63,645 nucleotides of DNA from Paraburkholderia lycopersici (GTDB lineage: Bacteria > Pseudomonadota > Gammaproteobacteria > Burkholderiales > Burkholderiaceae). The stretch spans positions 1-63,645 of the forward strand of contig NZ_FMYQ01000036.1 of the NCBI RefSeq assembly GCF_900096975.1. The letters run 5' to 3'. This document shows positions 54,043 through 62,613 of the stretch, piece by piece. The translations under genes were made by a program, and so were the position numbers. The notes beneath the pieces were generated by a model that saw nothing but the letters and a program-made list of their open reading frames with translations, searched no databases and had not been told where the DNA came from. Positions within the stretch are counted from its first letter, which is position 1. Every line of letters begins with the position of its first letter.

Positions 54043-54657
54043 ATGGAACAAAAAATGAAACGCATCGTGGTAATCGACGATCACCCGATCGTGCTCAAGA
54101 TGCTCGCCAACGTGCTGCATTCGGAGTACGAGCTGGTGGGCGAGTGCGGCGACGGCGAAGAGGGTCTGCGCCTCGTACAGGAACTACAGCCGGACCTGGT
54201 GATCCTCGACCTCGAGTTGCCCGGGCTCGACGGCCTTTCCGTCATCCGGGGAATTCGCGCGAAGCAGCCCGAAGCGCGCATTCTCGTGCTCTCGGCCAAG
54301 CCCGAGCTCGTCATGGCCAATCACACGCGCGTTGCGGGTGCGAGCGCCTACGTCAACAAGAATCGCGGTGTCGAGGAGTTGTGCGGCGTCGTCAAGGCGG
54401 TGCTGCTCGGCTACAACTGCTTCCCGGCGGCCAGTTGCGGCGGCGGCCGCGACGTGGCGCTCAACGGGCTTTCGCCGCGCGAAGTCGAGGTGCTGCAATA
54501 TCTCGCGCGCGGTATGAGCAACAAGGGTATTGCGGCGCGTCTTGGTCTGTCTGACAAGACTGTGAGCACCTACAAGACGCGGGTGCTCGACAAGCTCGGC
54601 GTGTCGTCGCTCGCCGCGCTGATCGAGTTCGCGTCGCTCAACAAGCTGATCGAATGA
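54043..54657 (+). CDS. NarL/FixJ-family response regulator (orphan)
   Basis: A 204-residue two-component regulator. The receiver domain (1 to about 120) has the acidic pair Asp12/Asp13, phospho-acceptor Asp56 in LVILDLELPG and Lys109 in AYVNKN. The C-terminal LuxR helix-turn-helix has LSPREVEVLQYLARGMSNKG and LSDKTVSTYKTRVLDKLGV. Resembles BvgA-type regulators. No sensor kinase lies within the window. The ATG at 54055 is an alternative start; neither has a strong ribosome site. Confidence 0.85.
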   Translation: MEQKMKRIVVIDDHPIVLKMLANVLHSEYELVGECGDGEEGLRLVQELQPDLVILDLELPGLDGLSVIRGIRAKQPEARILVLSAKPELVMANHTRVAGASAYVNKNRGVEELCGVVKAVLLGYNCFPAASCGGGRDVALNGLSPREVEVLQYLARGMSNKGIAARLGLSDKTVSTYKTRVLDKLGVSSLAALIEFASLNKLIE

Positions 54658-54672
54658 CCCGCCAAAAATACA

Positions 54673-54704
54673 GCCGAAAAAAAAGCCCGACTTGCGTCGG
54701 GCTT
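54673..54704 (-). terminator. Rho-independent terminator of acnA (also serves the response regulator)
   Basis: On the minus strand AAGCCCGAC-GCAA-GTCGGGCTT (54704-54683) is followed by TTTTTTCGGC. A perfect 9-bp stem with a T-run, 62 bases after the acnA stop. The hairpin also lies 25 bases after the convergent response-regulator gene. Confidence 0.85.
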
Positions 54705-54765
54705 CAAGTGTGACCGCACCCGTTGCCGGGCGCGGCACCTGCAAAAACGGCTTGCGTCGCGAGGC

Positions 54766-57483
54766 TTAAGCAGCCAGCAGCGAGCGCAGCACGAACGGCA
54801 GAATACCGCCGTGCTTGTAGTAGTCGACTTCGATCGGCGTGTCGATGCGCAGCAGCACCTGAATACGCTGCTCCTTGCCATCCTTGCGGCGGATGACGAG
54901 CGTCAGGTCCTGTTGTGGCTTGAAGTCGTCCGTCAGGCCTTCGATGTCGTACGTTTCTTCGCCGGTCAGGCCGAGCGACTGAACGCTGTCCGAACCCTTG
55001 AACTGCAGCGGCAGAACGCCCATGCCGACCAGGTTCGAGCGGTGAATGCGCTCGAAGCTGCGTGCGACCACGGCCTTCACGCCCAGCAACTGCGTGCCCT
55101 TGGCTGCCCAGTCGCGCGACGAACCCGTGCCGTACTCTTCGCCGGCGAACACCATGGTCGGCGTGCCGGCGTCGATGTACTTCATGGCGGCGTCGTAAAT
55201 CGACATCTGTTCGCCGCTCGGCTGGTGGATCGTCAGGCCGCCTTCCACGCGCGTGCCGTCGGCCTTCGCCGGGATCATCAGGTTCTTGATCCGGACGTTC
55301 GCGAAGGTGCCGCGCATCATCACGTCGTGGTTGCCGCGGCGCGAGCCGTAGCTGTTGAAGTCGGCCTTCTGCACGCCGTTCGCCTTCAGCCACTTGCCTG
55401 CGGGCGAATCTTCCTTGATCGAGCCCGCCGGGCTGATGTGGTCGGTCGTGACCGAGTCGCCGAAGATGCCCAGTGCGCGCGCGCCCTTGATCTCGGCAAC
55501 TTCCGACGACGGCGTCATCGAGAATTCCTTGCCGAAGAACGGCGGCTCGGCGATGTACGTCGACTTCGGCCAGTCGTAGACCTGCCCTTCCTCGCCCTCG
55601 ATCTTGCTCCACAGGTCGCCCTTCTTCGTGAGCTGGCTGTAGTTCTTCTGGTAAACGTCAGCATCGAGCGCAAACTTGAGCAGCGCGTTGACTTCCTCGC
55701 TCGTCGGCCAGATGTCGCCGAGGTAGATGTCCTTGCCGCCCTTGCCCTGGCCGACCGGTTCCGTCATCAGGTCGCGCGTGATGTTGCCCGCGATCGCGTA
55801 GGCGACGACGAGCGGCGGCGAGGCCAGGAAGTTCGCGCGGATGTTCGGGTGGATGCGCGCTTCGAAGTTGCGGTTGCCCGACAGCACGGCGGCCGCGACG
55901 ACGTCGTTCTTCGTGATGGCTTCGTTCAGTTCCGGCGTGAGGTCGCCGGCATTGCCGATGCAGGTCGTGCAGCCGTAGGCCGCGAGTTCGAAGCCGAGCT
56001 TCGAGAGATACGGCAGGAGGCCCGTCTTCGTCAGGTATTCCGTGACGATGCGCGACCCCGGGGCGAGCGAGGTCTTGATGTGCGGCGCGACCGTGAGGCC
56101 CGCTTCCACGGCCTTTTTCGCCAGCAGGCCGGCGGCCAGCAGCACGCTCGGGTTCGACGTGTTCGTGCACGACGTGATCGCGGCGATCAGCACGTCGCCG
56201 TTGTGCAGCTTGACGCCGTCGGTCGTCTTGTACTCGGCCGCGAGGTCGTCGGCCTTCTTGTTGAAGCCGTTTTCGCCGACCGGCTTCGAGAACAGGTCGG
56301 TGAAGGTCGACTTCACGTTGCCGATTTCGATGCGGTCCTGCGGGCGCTTCGGGCCGGCCAGCGACGGCGTGACCGTGCCGAGGTCGAGCGTCAGCGTCTT
56401 CGTGTAGTCGATGTCGCCGGCCTTCGGAATGCCGAACAGCTCCTGCGCCTTGAAGTAGTTCTCGAACGCGGCGATTTCGGCTTCCGTGCGGCCCGTGCCC
56501 TTGAAGTAGCCGATCGTCTTTTCGTCGACGGGGAAGAAGCCCATGGTCGCGCCGTATTCCGGCGCCATGTTGCCGATCGTCGCGCGGTCCGGCAGCGACA
56601 GCGAGGCCGTGCCTTCGCCGAAGAACTCGACGAACTTGCCGACGACCTTCTCCTTGCGCAGCATTTCGGTGATTGTCAGCACGAGGTCGGTGGCCGTGCA
56701 GCCTTCGCGCAGCTTGCCCTTTAGCTCGACGCCGACGACGTCCGGCGTGAGGAAGTACACCGGCTGGCCGAGCATGCCCGCTTCCGCTTCGATGCCGCCC
56801 ACGCCCCAGCCCACCACGCCGATGCCGTTGATCATCGTCGTGTGCGAATCCGTGCCGACGAGCGTGTCCGGATAGTAGACGGTGTCGCCGCCTTCAGCCT
56901 TCTTGTGCACGCCGCGCGCGAGATATTCGAGGTTGACCTGGTGGACGATGCCGATGCCCGGCGGCACGACCTTGAACGTGTCGAACGCCTGCATCCCCCA
57001 CTTCATGAACTGGTAGCGCTCGTTGTTGCGCTGGAACTCCAGCTTCATGTTCAGGTCGAGCGCGTCCTTCTGGCGGAAGTAGTCGATCTGGACCGAGTGG
57101 TCGACGACGAGATCCACCGGCACGAGCGGCTCGATGACCTTCGGGTCCTTGCCGACGTGCTGGGCGACGCCGCGCATCGCGGCGATGTCGGCGAGCAGCG
57201 GCACGCCCGTGAAGTCCTGCAGCACGACGCGCGAAACGACGAACGGAATTTCGTCGACGCGCGCGGCGGTCGGCTTCCAGTTCGCGAGTTGCTCGATGTG
57301 CTCTTCCGCGATCTTCTTGCCGTCATAGTTACGCAGCACGGACTCGAGCACGATACGGATCGAGACCGGCAGGCGATTGATCTTCACGCCGAGCTGCTTG
57401 CCGAGTTGCGGCAGCGAGTAGAACTTGCCTTTGCCGGAACCGCTGTCGAATTCCTTTAGCGTTTTGTGGAGATTGTGGGCCAT
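54766..57483 (-). CDS. acnA: Aconitate hydratase A
   Basis: A 905-residue monomeric [4Fe-4S] aconitase of the AcnA/IRP type, interconverting citrate and isocitrate (and often 2-methyl-cis-aconitate and 2-methylisocitrate). Cluster cysteines are in ITSCTNTSNP and GCTTCIGNAG; other active-site segments are GTDSHTTMINGIGVVGWGVG, SYGSRRGNHDVMMRG and the swivel-domain EEYGTGSSRDWAAKG. Full family length. It follows prpD by 65 bp and is the last gene of the mdh-to-acnA block. Confidence 0.95.
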   Translation of the reverse strand: MAHNLHKTLKEFDSGSGKGKFYSLPQLGKQLGVKINRLPVSIRIVLESVLRNYDGKKIAEEHIEQLANWKPTAARVDEIPFVVSRVVLQDFTGVPLLADIAAMRGVAQHVGKDPKVIEPLVPVDLVVDHSVQIDYFRQKDALDLNMKLEFQRNNERYQFMKWGMQAFDTFKVVPPGIGIVHQVNLEYLARGVHKKAEGGDTVYYPDTLVGTDSHTTMINGIGVVGWGVGGIEAEAGMLGQPVYFLTPDVVGVELKGKLREGCTATDLVLTITEMLRKEKVVGKFVEFFGEGTASLSLPDRATIGNMAPEYGATMGFFPVDEKTIGYFKGTGRTEAEIAAFENYFKAQELFGIPKAGDIDYTKTLTLDLGTVTPSLAGPKRPQDRIEIGNVKSTFTDLFSKPVGENGFNKKADDLAAEYKTTDGVKLHNGDVLIAAITSCTNTSNPSVLLAAGLLAKKAVEAGLTVAPHIKTSLAPGSRIVTEYLTKTGLLPYLSKLGFELAAYGCTTCIGNAGDLTPELNEAITKNDVVAAAVLSGNRNFEARIHPNIRANFLASPPLVVAYAIAGNITRDLMTEPVGQGKGGKDIYLGDIWPTSEEVNALLKFALDADVYQKNYSQLTKKGDLWSKIEGEEGQVYDWPKSTYIAEPPFFGKEFSMTPSSEVAEIKGARALGIFGDSVTTDHISPAGSIKEDSPAGKWLKANGVQKADFNSYGSRRGNHDVMMRGTFANVRIKNLMIPAKADGTRVEGGLTIHQPSGEQMSIYDAAMKYIDAGTPTMVFAGEEYGTGSSRDWAAKGTQLLGVKAVVARSFERIHRSNLVGMGVLPLQFKGSDSVQSLGLTGEETYDIEGLTDDFKPQQDLTLVIRRKDGKEQRIQVLLRIDTPIEVDYYKHGGILPFVLRSLLAA

Positions 57484-57548
57484 GGTGTTTTCCTTCGTTT
57501 AATCGCGGAAATAACGCTTTACTGCACGTTTGCTGCTTGCCTGATTGC

Positions 57549-59000
57549 TCAGATTACGTACAAGTCGACGTACTCGTTGACGGGCAGGGCGCAAAGCCGC
57601 GCTTCGTCTAGCGAGACATCGAGAATCGCCTGCTGCTGCTTCGCGGGGAAGCGGCGCGCGAGGTTGGTGCGGAATTTTTCGATCAGCAGCGGGATGCCTT
57701 CGGCGCGGCGCCGCTGGTGGCCGATCGGGTATTCCACTACGACCTCGTCGAGCGTCGTGCCGTCGTACAGCTCGACGGTGAGCGCATTCGCGATCGAACG
57801 CTTGTTCGGGTCGTGATAATCCTTCGTGAACTGCGGGTCTTCCACGCACGCCGTTTTCGCACGCAGCGCGTCGATGCGCGCGTCGCTCGCGACTTCGTCT
57901 TCGTAATCGGCGGCAGTAAGGCGCCCGAAGATGAGCGGCACGGCGACCATGTACTGGATGCAGTGGTCGCGGTCGGCCGGATTCGCGAGCGGGCCGCTCT
58001 TGTCGATGATGCGGATCGCCGCTTCGTGCGTGCGTATGATGATGCGCTTGATGTCCCCAACCGTCTTGCCCTTTTGCGCGAGCACGCCGTGCAGCGTCAT
58101 GGCGGCTTCGGCGGCGGTCTGCGCGTGGAATTCGGCGGGGAACGAAATCTTGAACAGCACGTTTTCCATCACGTACGTGCCATAAGGGCGCTGGAACCTG
58201 AACGGCTGCCCCTTGAACGAGACGTCGTAAAAGCCCCACGTTTTCGCCGTGAGCGCCGAGGGGTAGCCCATCTCGCCCGTCTTCGCCATGAGCGCGAGGC
58301 GCACGGCGCGCGAGGTAGCGTCGCCGGCGGCCCACGACTTGCGCGACCCCGTGTTGGGCGCGTGGCGATAGGTGCGCAGCGACTGGCCGTCGACCATCGC
58401 GAGCGAGACGGCGTTGATCAGTTCGTCGCGCGTGAGCCCGAGCATCTGCCCGACCACGGCGGTCGAGGCGAGCTTCACGAGCAACACGTGGTCGAGACCG
58501 ACCTTGTTGAACGAGTTCTCCAGCGCGATGCAGCCCTGGATCTCATGCGCCTTCACCATGCCTTCGAGCACGTGCCTCATGGTGAGCGGCGGCTTGCCCT
58601 GAGCGATGGCCGTGCGCGAGAGCCAGTCGGCGGTCGCGAGAATGCCGCCCAGGTTGTCCGACGGATGGCCCCACTCGGCGGCGAGCCACGTGTCGTTGAA
58701 GTCGAGCCAGCGGATCATCGCGCCGATATTGAACGCGGCCTGAACCGGGTCGAGCTGGAATTGCGTGCCCGGCACCTTCGCGCCATGCGGGACGATCGTG
58801 CCGGGCACGATCGGGCCCAGCAGCTTGGTGCAGGCGGGGTAGGAGAGCGCCTCGAGTCCGCAGCCGAGCGTATCGATCAGGCAATGCCGGGCCGTAGACA
58901 GCGCGAGCGCGCTGTCGACCCGGAAGTTCAGGATGTAGTCGACGATATCGACCAGGACTTGATCCGGCTGCGGCCTGAGGTTGGGGGTCGGTGTGGACAT
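57549..59000 (-). CDS. prpD: 2-methylcitrate dehydratase (MmgE/PrpD family)
   Basis: A 483-residue MmgE/PrpD-fold enzyme, expected to dehydrate 2-methylcitrate (and citrate in bifunctional members) without an Fe-S cluster. Typical segments: ALSTARHCLIDTLGCGLEAL, NIGAMIRWLDFNDTW, WGHPSDNLGGILATADWL and KSWAAGDATSRAVRLALMA. The remaining methylcitrate genes (prpB, prpC) are not in the window, so it may serve both propionate breakdown and the TCA cycle. Adjacent to acnA. Confidence 0.9.
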   Translation of the reverse strand: MSTPTPNLRPQPDQVLVDIVDYILNFRVDSALALSTARHCLIDTLGCGLEALSYPACTKLLGPIVPGTIVPHGAKVPGTQFQLDPVQAAFNIGAMIRWLDFNDTWLAAEWGHPSDNLGGILATADWLSRTAIAQGKPPLTMRHVLEGMVKAHEIQGCIALENSFNKVGLDHVLLVKLASTAVVGQMLGLTRDELINAVSLAMVDGQSLRTYRHAPNTGSRKSWAAGDATSRAVRLALMAKTGEMGYPSALTAKTWGFYDVSFKGQPFRFQRPYGTYVMENVLFKISFPAEFHAQTAAEAAMTLHGVLAQKGKTVGDIKRIIIRTHEAAIRIIDKSGPLANPADRDHCIQYMVAVPLIFGRLTAADYEDEVASDARIDALRAKTACVEDPQFTKDYHDPNKRSIANALTVELYDGTTLDEVVVEYPIGHQRRRAEGIPLLIEKFRTNLARRFPAKQQQAILDVSLDEARLCALPVNEYVDLYVI

Positions 59001-59023
59001 CGAGGCGCTCCCTCGGCCCTGGC

Positions 59024-59542
59024 TTACTGGCCCGCTGCGCCGCTGGCCGGTGCGCCGCGGTTAGCCGGGTTCAGTGCCTGAGCCTGTGTCGGCGCCATGG
59101 CGCCTTGTTGCATTGCAATCGTCTTGCACTCGTCGGCCAGACGCGAGCTGTCCTTGTCCGAGAACAGCATGGCCTTCGTCGGGATCACGACGAGGTCGAG
59201 ACCGGTGGCGGCGTCGTGGAAGCGGTCGGCGCCCGTGGTCGTGACCTGGCGCGGCAGGTTGTAGTTCTTGTTCGCCCAGTGAACCGTGACGATCTGGTCA
59301 CGCGCCATGTCGCCCTTCAGGTCGAATTGGGCGCCTTCCGCGCAGCTCCAGTGCTCCGAGCCGTCCGGGATCGGATCGACCTTCGCTTCCTTGGCCGGGT
59401 TGGGCTTGCGCTTGATGATGCGATGCTTCGGCGCCGGCTTTTTGGCGGTGGTCGACGGGCCTTGTGCGGCGGCGTCGGTGGCGGCCAGCATCATCGTCGA
59501 GGACAGCGTGCCGATGACAGCGGCGATCAGCAGTTTCTTCAT
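59024..59542 (-). CDS. Small exported hypothetical protein
   Basis: A 172-residue protein with a Sec signal peptide (MKKLLIAAVIGTLSSTMMLA, cut near ATDAAAQ). The mature part is basic and Pro/Lys-rich at first (KKPAPKHRIIKRKPNP), then has GSEHWSCAEGAQFDLKGD and ADECKTIAMQQG with two cysteines, suggesting one disulfide. The upstream in-frame ATG at 59614 is rejected because it buries the signal peptide. It sits between the CoA lyase and prpD genes; no function known. Confidence 0.65.
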   Translation of the reverse strand: MKKLLIAAVIGTLSSTMMLAATDAAAQGPSTTAKKPAPKHRIIKRKPNPAKEAKVDPIPDGSEHWSCAEGAQFDLKGDMARDQIVTVHWANKNYNLPRQVTTTGADRFHDAATGLDLVVIPTKAMLFSDKDSSRLADECKTIAMQQGAMAPTQAQALNPANRGAPASGAAGQ

Positions 59543-59809
59543 GGGAGTCAAACCTTTATCTATCCAAATCAGTTGATCAGTGCGCGGCCGCGGGGGTGCG
59601 ACCGCCGTTTGCACTGCGCGCGCCCCGAAAGCGCACAGCGGACGCTATTTTCACCTATTTATCGCCATGAGCTTCAATTTCTCCCGGCCGGTGTCGCTTG
59701 CCTGGGTTCACTTGCGCCTGCCGTCGCCGCGCCGTGCGGCGGCAGGCTCCATGCGCTGCGGCGGCGGGTTGCGCTGAAAACGTTTTCGACACCGGGTTCC
59801 TCGCGCACA

Positions 59810-60823
59810 TCAGGCCGGCTCCTGCGCCAGTTTGCCCGATGCGAAGAGCGGCGCCGTTTCGGCCGGCACGGCGCGGCCCGTAGACCGCGCGCGGCGCAGC
59901 ACCGACCAGTAGTAACGGTAGCTCGCGCGGTCGTGCAGCGTGTCGCCGTGGCGCGTCGGACCCCATTGCGCATGCTGCGCGGCGAGCAGGATTTCGGCGG
60001 CCAGCGCAATTTCTTCATCGCGCGGCGCGAACGCGGCGACGATTGCCGGAATTTGCGCCGGGTGAATGCTCCACATGCGCGTGTAGCCGAACTCGTTGCG
60101 CGCGCGGCGCGCGTCGTTCGCGACGACCTCCATGTCACGCACTTCCGTGCTCACATTATGCGAGGGCACGCGGCCGAAGGCGTGGCAGGCCGCCGCGATT
60201 TCGAGCTTCGCGCGGCGCACGAGCGGGTGATCGAACTGGCCCGGCGAGCGCATCGCCGAATCGGGAATCGCGCCGTCGTGCGCGGAAACGAAGTCCATCA
60301 GCCCGAAGCTCAACGCCTCGACGCCGCGCAGCGCCGAGAGGTCGAACACGCGCGCGAGCGCGCCGTGCGTTTCGACGAGCAATTGCACGGGGATCGGCTT
60401 GTCGATGCCCATTTCGACGCGCGTGGCTTCGATAAACGCCGTCATTTCGGCGGCGTCGCCCACAGCGCGGATTTTCGGCAGTGTGATGAAGGCCGGCGCG
60501 CGCTTTGCGGCGCGCAGGATCAGGCGCACGTCGTCGCGCCAATGCGGGTGATGGAAGTCGTGAACGCGCACACCCACGCGTCCGAAGCGGTCGTGCTCGC
60601 CGCCGATCAACGACGCCACGAGTTCCGCGTGCTCGGCCTCGCGGCCAACCTGGGCGCCATCTTCGCAATCGAGCGTGATGTCGAACACCGGGCCGAGCTG
60701 CTGCTGCAGCGCGAGCGATTTCAGCATCAGCTTCTCGCTGCCCGCGTAGTGATCGCATGCGGGCAGAATGGCGGGCGGCGCTTCGCCGTCAAACAGCACT
60801 TCGGCGGGGAGGATGGCGCGCAT
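59810..60823 (-). CDS. HpcH/HpaI-family CoA-ester lyase (citrate lyase beta-like)
   Basis: A 337-residue TIM-barrel lyase of the CitE-like group. Metal and CoA-ester residues fit LDCEDGAQVGREAE, ITLPKIRAVGDAAEM, VQLLVETHGALARVF and WSIHPAQIPAIVAAF. Family members cleave malyl-CoA, citramalyl-CoA or related 3-hydroxyacyl-CoA esters to glyoxylate or pyruvate plus an acyl-CoA. It lies between mdh and prpD, so malyl-CoA or citramalyl-CoA chemistry linked to the TCA cycle is plausible; the exact substrate is not determined. Confidence 0.78.
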   Translation of the reverse strand: MRAILPAEVLFDGEAPPAILPACDHYAGSEKLMLKSLALQQQLGPVFDITLDCEDGAQVGREAEHAELVASLIGGEHDRFGRVGVRVHDFHHPHWRDDVRLILRAAKRAPAFITLPKIRAVGDAAEMTAFIEATRVEMGIDKPIPVQLLVETHGALARVFDLSALRGVEALSFGLMDFVSAHDGAIPDSAMRSPGQFDHPLVRRAKLEIAAACHAFGRVPSHNVSTEVRDMEVVANDARRARNEFGYTRMWSIHPAQIPAIVAAFAPRDEEIALAAEILLAAQHAQWGPTRHGDTLHDRASYRYYWSVLRRARSTGRAVPAETAPLFASGKLAQEPA

Positions 60824-60959
60824 CTTCGGCGTCGGGAGTCGAGTGTTGTAGGAGATACCGGATTCGGATGCGTCCTGCCGGCAAGGCGCATGCGGATCGG
60901 GCGGTCCGCGGGAAGCTGGCGGCGCGCGGTCCGCCGAGGGGCCGCGCGTGCAGGAAGCA

Positions 60960-61015
60960 GAACGGAACGGCGCTGGATAGCGCAGAAGGCGGCGCGTAGC
61001 CAGCGCGTTCCGTTC
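60960..61015 (-). other. Long imperfect hairpin directly after mdh
   Basis: GAACGGAACGGCGCTGG (60960-60976) is the inverted complement of CCAGCGCGTTCCGTTC (61000-61015), 16 pairs with one bulged base and a 23-base loop. It begins 12 bases after the mdh stop on the minus strand. No T-run; may be an mRNA 3' stabiliser or attenuator before the lyase gene. Confidence 0.6.
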
Positions 61016-61026
61016 GTGCGCCTGGC

Positions 61027-62013
61027 TTACTTGCCGAGCAGGTGCGCCACGCCGTCGCGCTCTTCGAGCAGCTCATTCAGCGTGCCGTCCATCTTCTCGC
61101 GCGAGAACGCGTCGATTTCGAGGCCTTCCACGCGCTTGTATTCGCCGTTCTCGGTGGTCACCGGCACGCCGTAGATGATGTCTTCGGGGATGCCGTACGA
61201 GCCGTCCGACGGGATGCCCATCGTGACCCACTTGCCGTTCGTGCCCAGGACCCAGTCACGCACGTGGTCGATTGCCGCATTGGCCGCCGAAGCCGCCGAC
61301 GAGAGGCCGCGCGCTTCGATGATCGCCGCGCCGCGCTTGCCGACCGTCGGGATGAACGTGTTGCGGTTCCATTCGTCGTCGTTGATCAGCTTCGTGAGCG
61401 ACTGGCCTTCGACCGTGGCGAAACGGAAGTCGGGGTACATCGTCGGCGAGTGGTTGCCCCACACGGCGAGCTTCTCGATCGAGGCGACCGGCTTGCCCGA
61501 CCTGGCCGCCAGTTGCGACAGCGCGCGGTTGTGGTCCAGGCGCAGCATGGCCGTGAAGTTCTTCTTCGGCAGGTCCGGCGCCGACTTCATGGCGATGTAA
61601 GCATTCGTGTTGGCCGGGTTGCCGACCACGAGCACCTTCACGTCGCGGCTCGCGACGTCGTTCAGGGCCTTGCCCTGAACCGTGAAGATTTCGGCGTTGG
61701 CCGAGAGCAGGTCCTTGCGCTCCATGCCCTTCGAGCGCGGACGGGCGCCCACGAGCAGTGCGACGTCGGCGTCCTTGAACGCAACCTTCGGATCGTCAGT
61801 GACCACGACGCCCGCGAGCAGCGGGAATGCGCAGTCTTCCAGTTCCATCACGACGCCTTTGACGGCGGCTTGCGCTTGCGGCAGGTCAAGCAATTGCAGG
61901 ATGACGGGCTGGTCTTTGCCGAGCAGGTCGCCGTTCGCAATGCGGAACAGCAGGGAGTAACCGATCTGACCTGCGGCGCCGGTGACGGCAACGCGCTTTG
62001 CGGGCTTAGCCAT
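61027..62013 (-). CDS. mdh: Malate dehydrogenase (NAD)
   Basis: A 328-residue TCA-cycle enzyme converting malate to oxaloacetate. NAD loop GAAGQIGYSLLFRI (12-25), substrate arginines in GARPRSKGMERKD and LDHNRALSQLA, and catalytic His in VWGNHSPTMYPD. Length and sequence match the bacterial/cytosolic-type MDH of Burkholderia. CTGGAG lies 9-14 bases before the ATG at 62013; the frame is open to 62115 but that extension is not MDH-like. First gene of the minus-strand TCA block. Confidence 0.95.
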   Translation of the reverse strand: MAKPAKRVAVTGAAGQIGYSLLFRIANGDLLGKDQPVILQLLDLPQAQAAVKGVVMELEDCAFPLLAGVVVTDDPKVAFKDADVALLVGARPRSKGMERKDLLSANAEIFTVQGKALNDVASRDVKVLVVGNPANTNAYIAMKSAPDLPKKNFTAMLRLDHNRALSQLAARSGKPVASIEKLAVWGNHSPTMYPDFRFATVEGQSLTKLINDDEWNRNTFIPTVGKRGAAIIEARGLSSAASAANAAIDHVRDWVLGTNGKWVTMGIPSDGSYGIPEDIIYGVPVTTENGEYKRVEGLEIDAFSREKMDGTLNELLEERDGVAHLLGK

Positions 62014-62613
62014 TGAAAATCTCCAGGAAGATGCGTTAGACGCCAGGGTAAAACGCCATTCTATATGCGTGATACACGAAGCGTAGGTGAAACAGGCGGT
62101 CTTTCCCGCCGGCATGCGCGCTTCACTGGATCTTCACCAACTGCCAGGCCGTGACGCGCGCCGCCGGCGCGGGCCGCCGTGCCGGGAACCATGTGCAACA
62201 TGGCAAGAGATGAACGGGCGTTCTTCGAGGGACGCCGGACGCTTCGCGTGTGCCGATTCCTGCAACAGCTCGCTCGGGCTCTCCCACAGATGCGCGGCGC
62301 GCATGGGCTTACGCGTGCCGGCCGGCGCGGAACCTCTACTGCGTTTACTGCGAGAGGGAACAGCATGGCGCAAGGCGGCTCGCGGCGCATTCGCCACGAG
62401 ATGGATGCAGCCGGCGGCTCCTGTGCCCACTGTTTTTAGCGCTGAAAACAACCGCCGAAACCGGTCGGCAACCCGCCCGCAAACCCTTGCTCGATCGGCA
62501 GTGTAGGAGTCGTCAGGGTCAAAGTCAACAGTATCTTATGTCTTATATAAGACATAACTATTGAAGCCAAAAATGCTTGATACGCGGGGGGCATTTATGT
62601 TGAAATGCGCGCC
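62014..62613. other. Regulatory region between divergent mdh and GntR genes
   Basis: About 600 bases, the longest gene-free stretch in the window. ORFs on both strands look like shadows. A TAGAAT near 62059-62064 (minus strand) may be the mdh -10 box. The GntR-side end turns AT-rich and holds the 22-bp palindrome. I see no RNA gene, but a small RNA cannot be excluded. Confidence 0.45.
62536..62557. promoter_or_regulatory. Perfect 22-bp palindrome, candidate GntR operator
   Basis: TTATGTCTTAT-ATAAGACATAA, 57 bp before the GntR start. Both halves contain GTCTTAT/ATAAGAC. Strongly AT-rich in a GC-rich genome and perfect over 11 bp each side, so it is very unlikely to be chance. Most likely an autoregulatory site of the downstream regulator. 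Confidence 0.7.

Noticed and set aside
62134..62451. 105-aa minus-strand ORF in the mdh/GntR region
   Set aside because: Overlaps several equally long ORFs on the other strand; Arg/Ala-rich, no good start signal.
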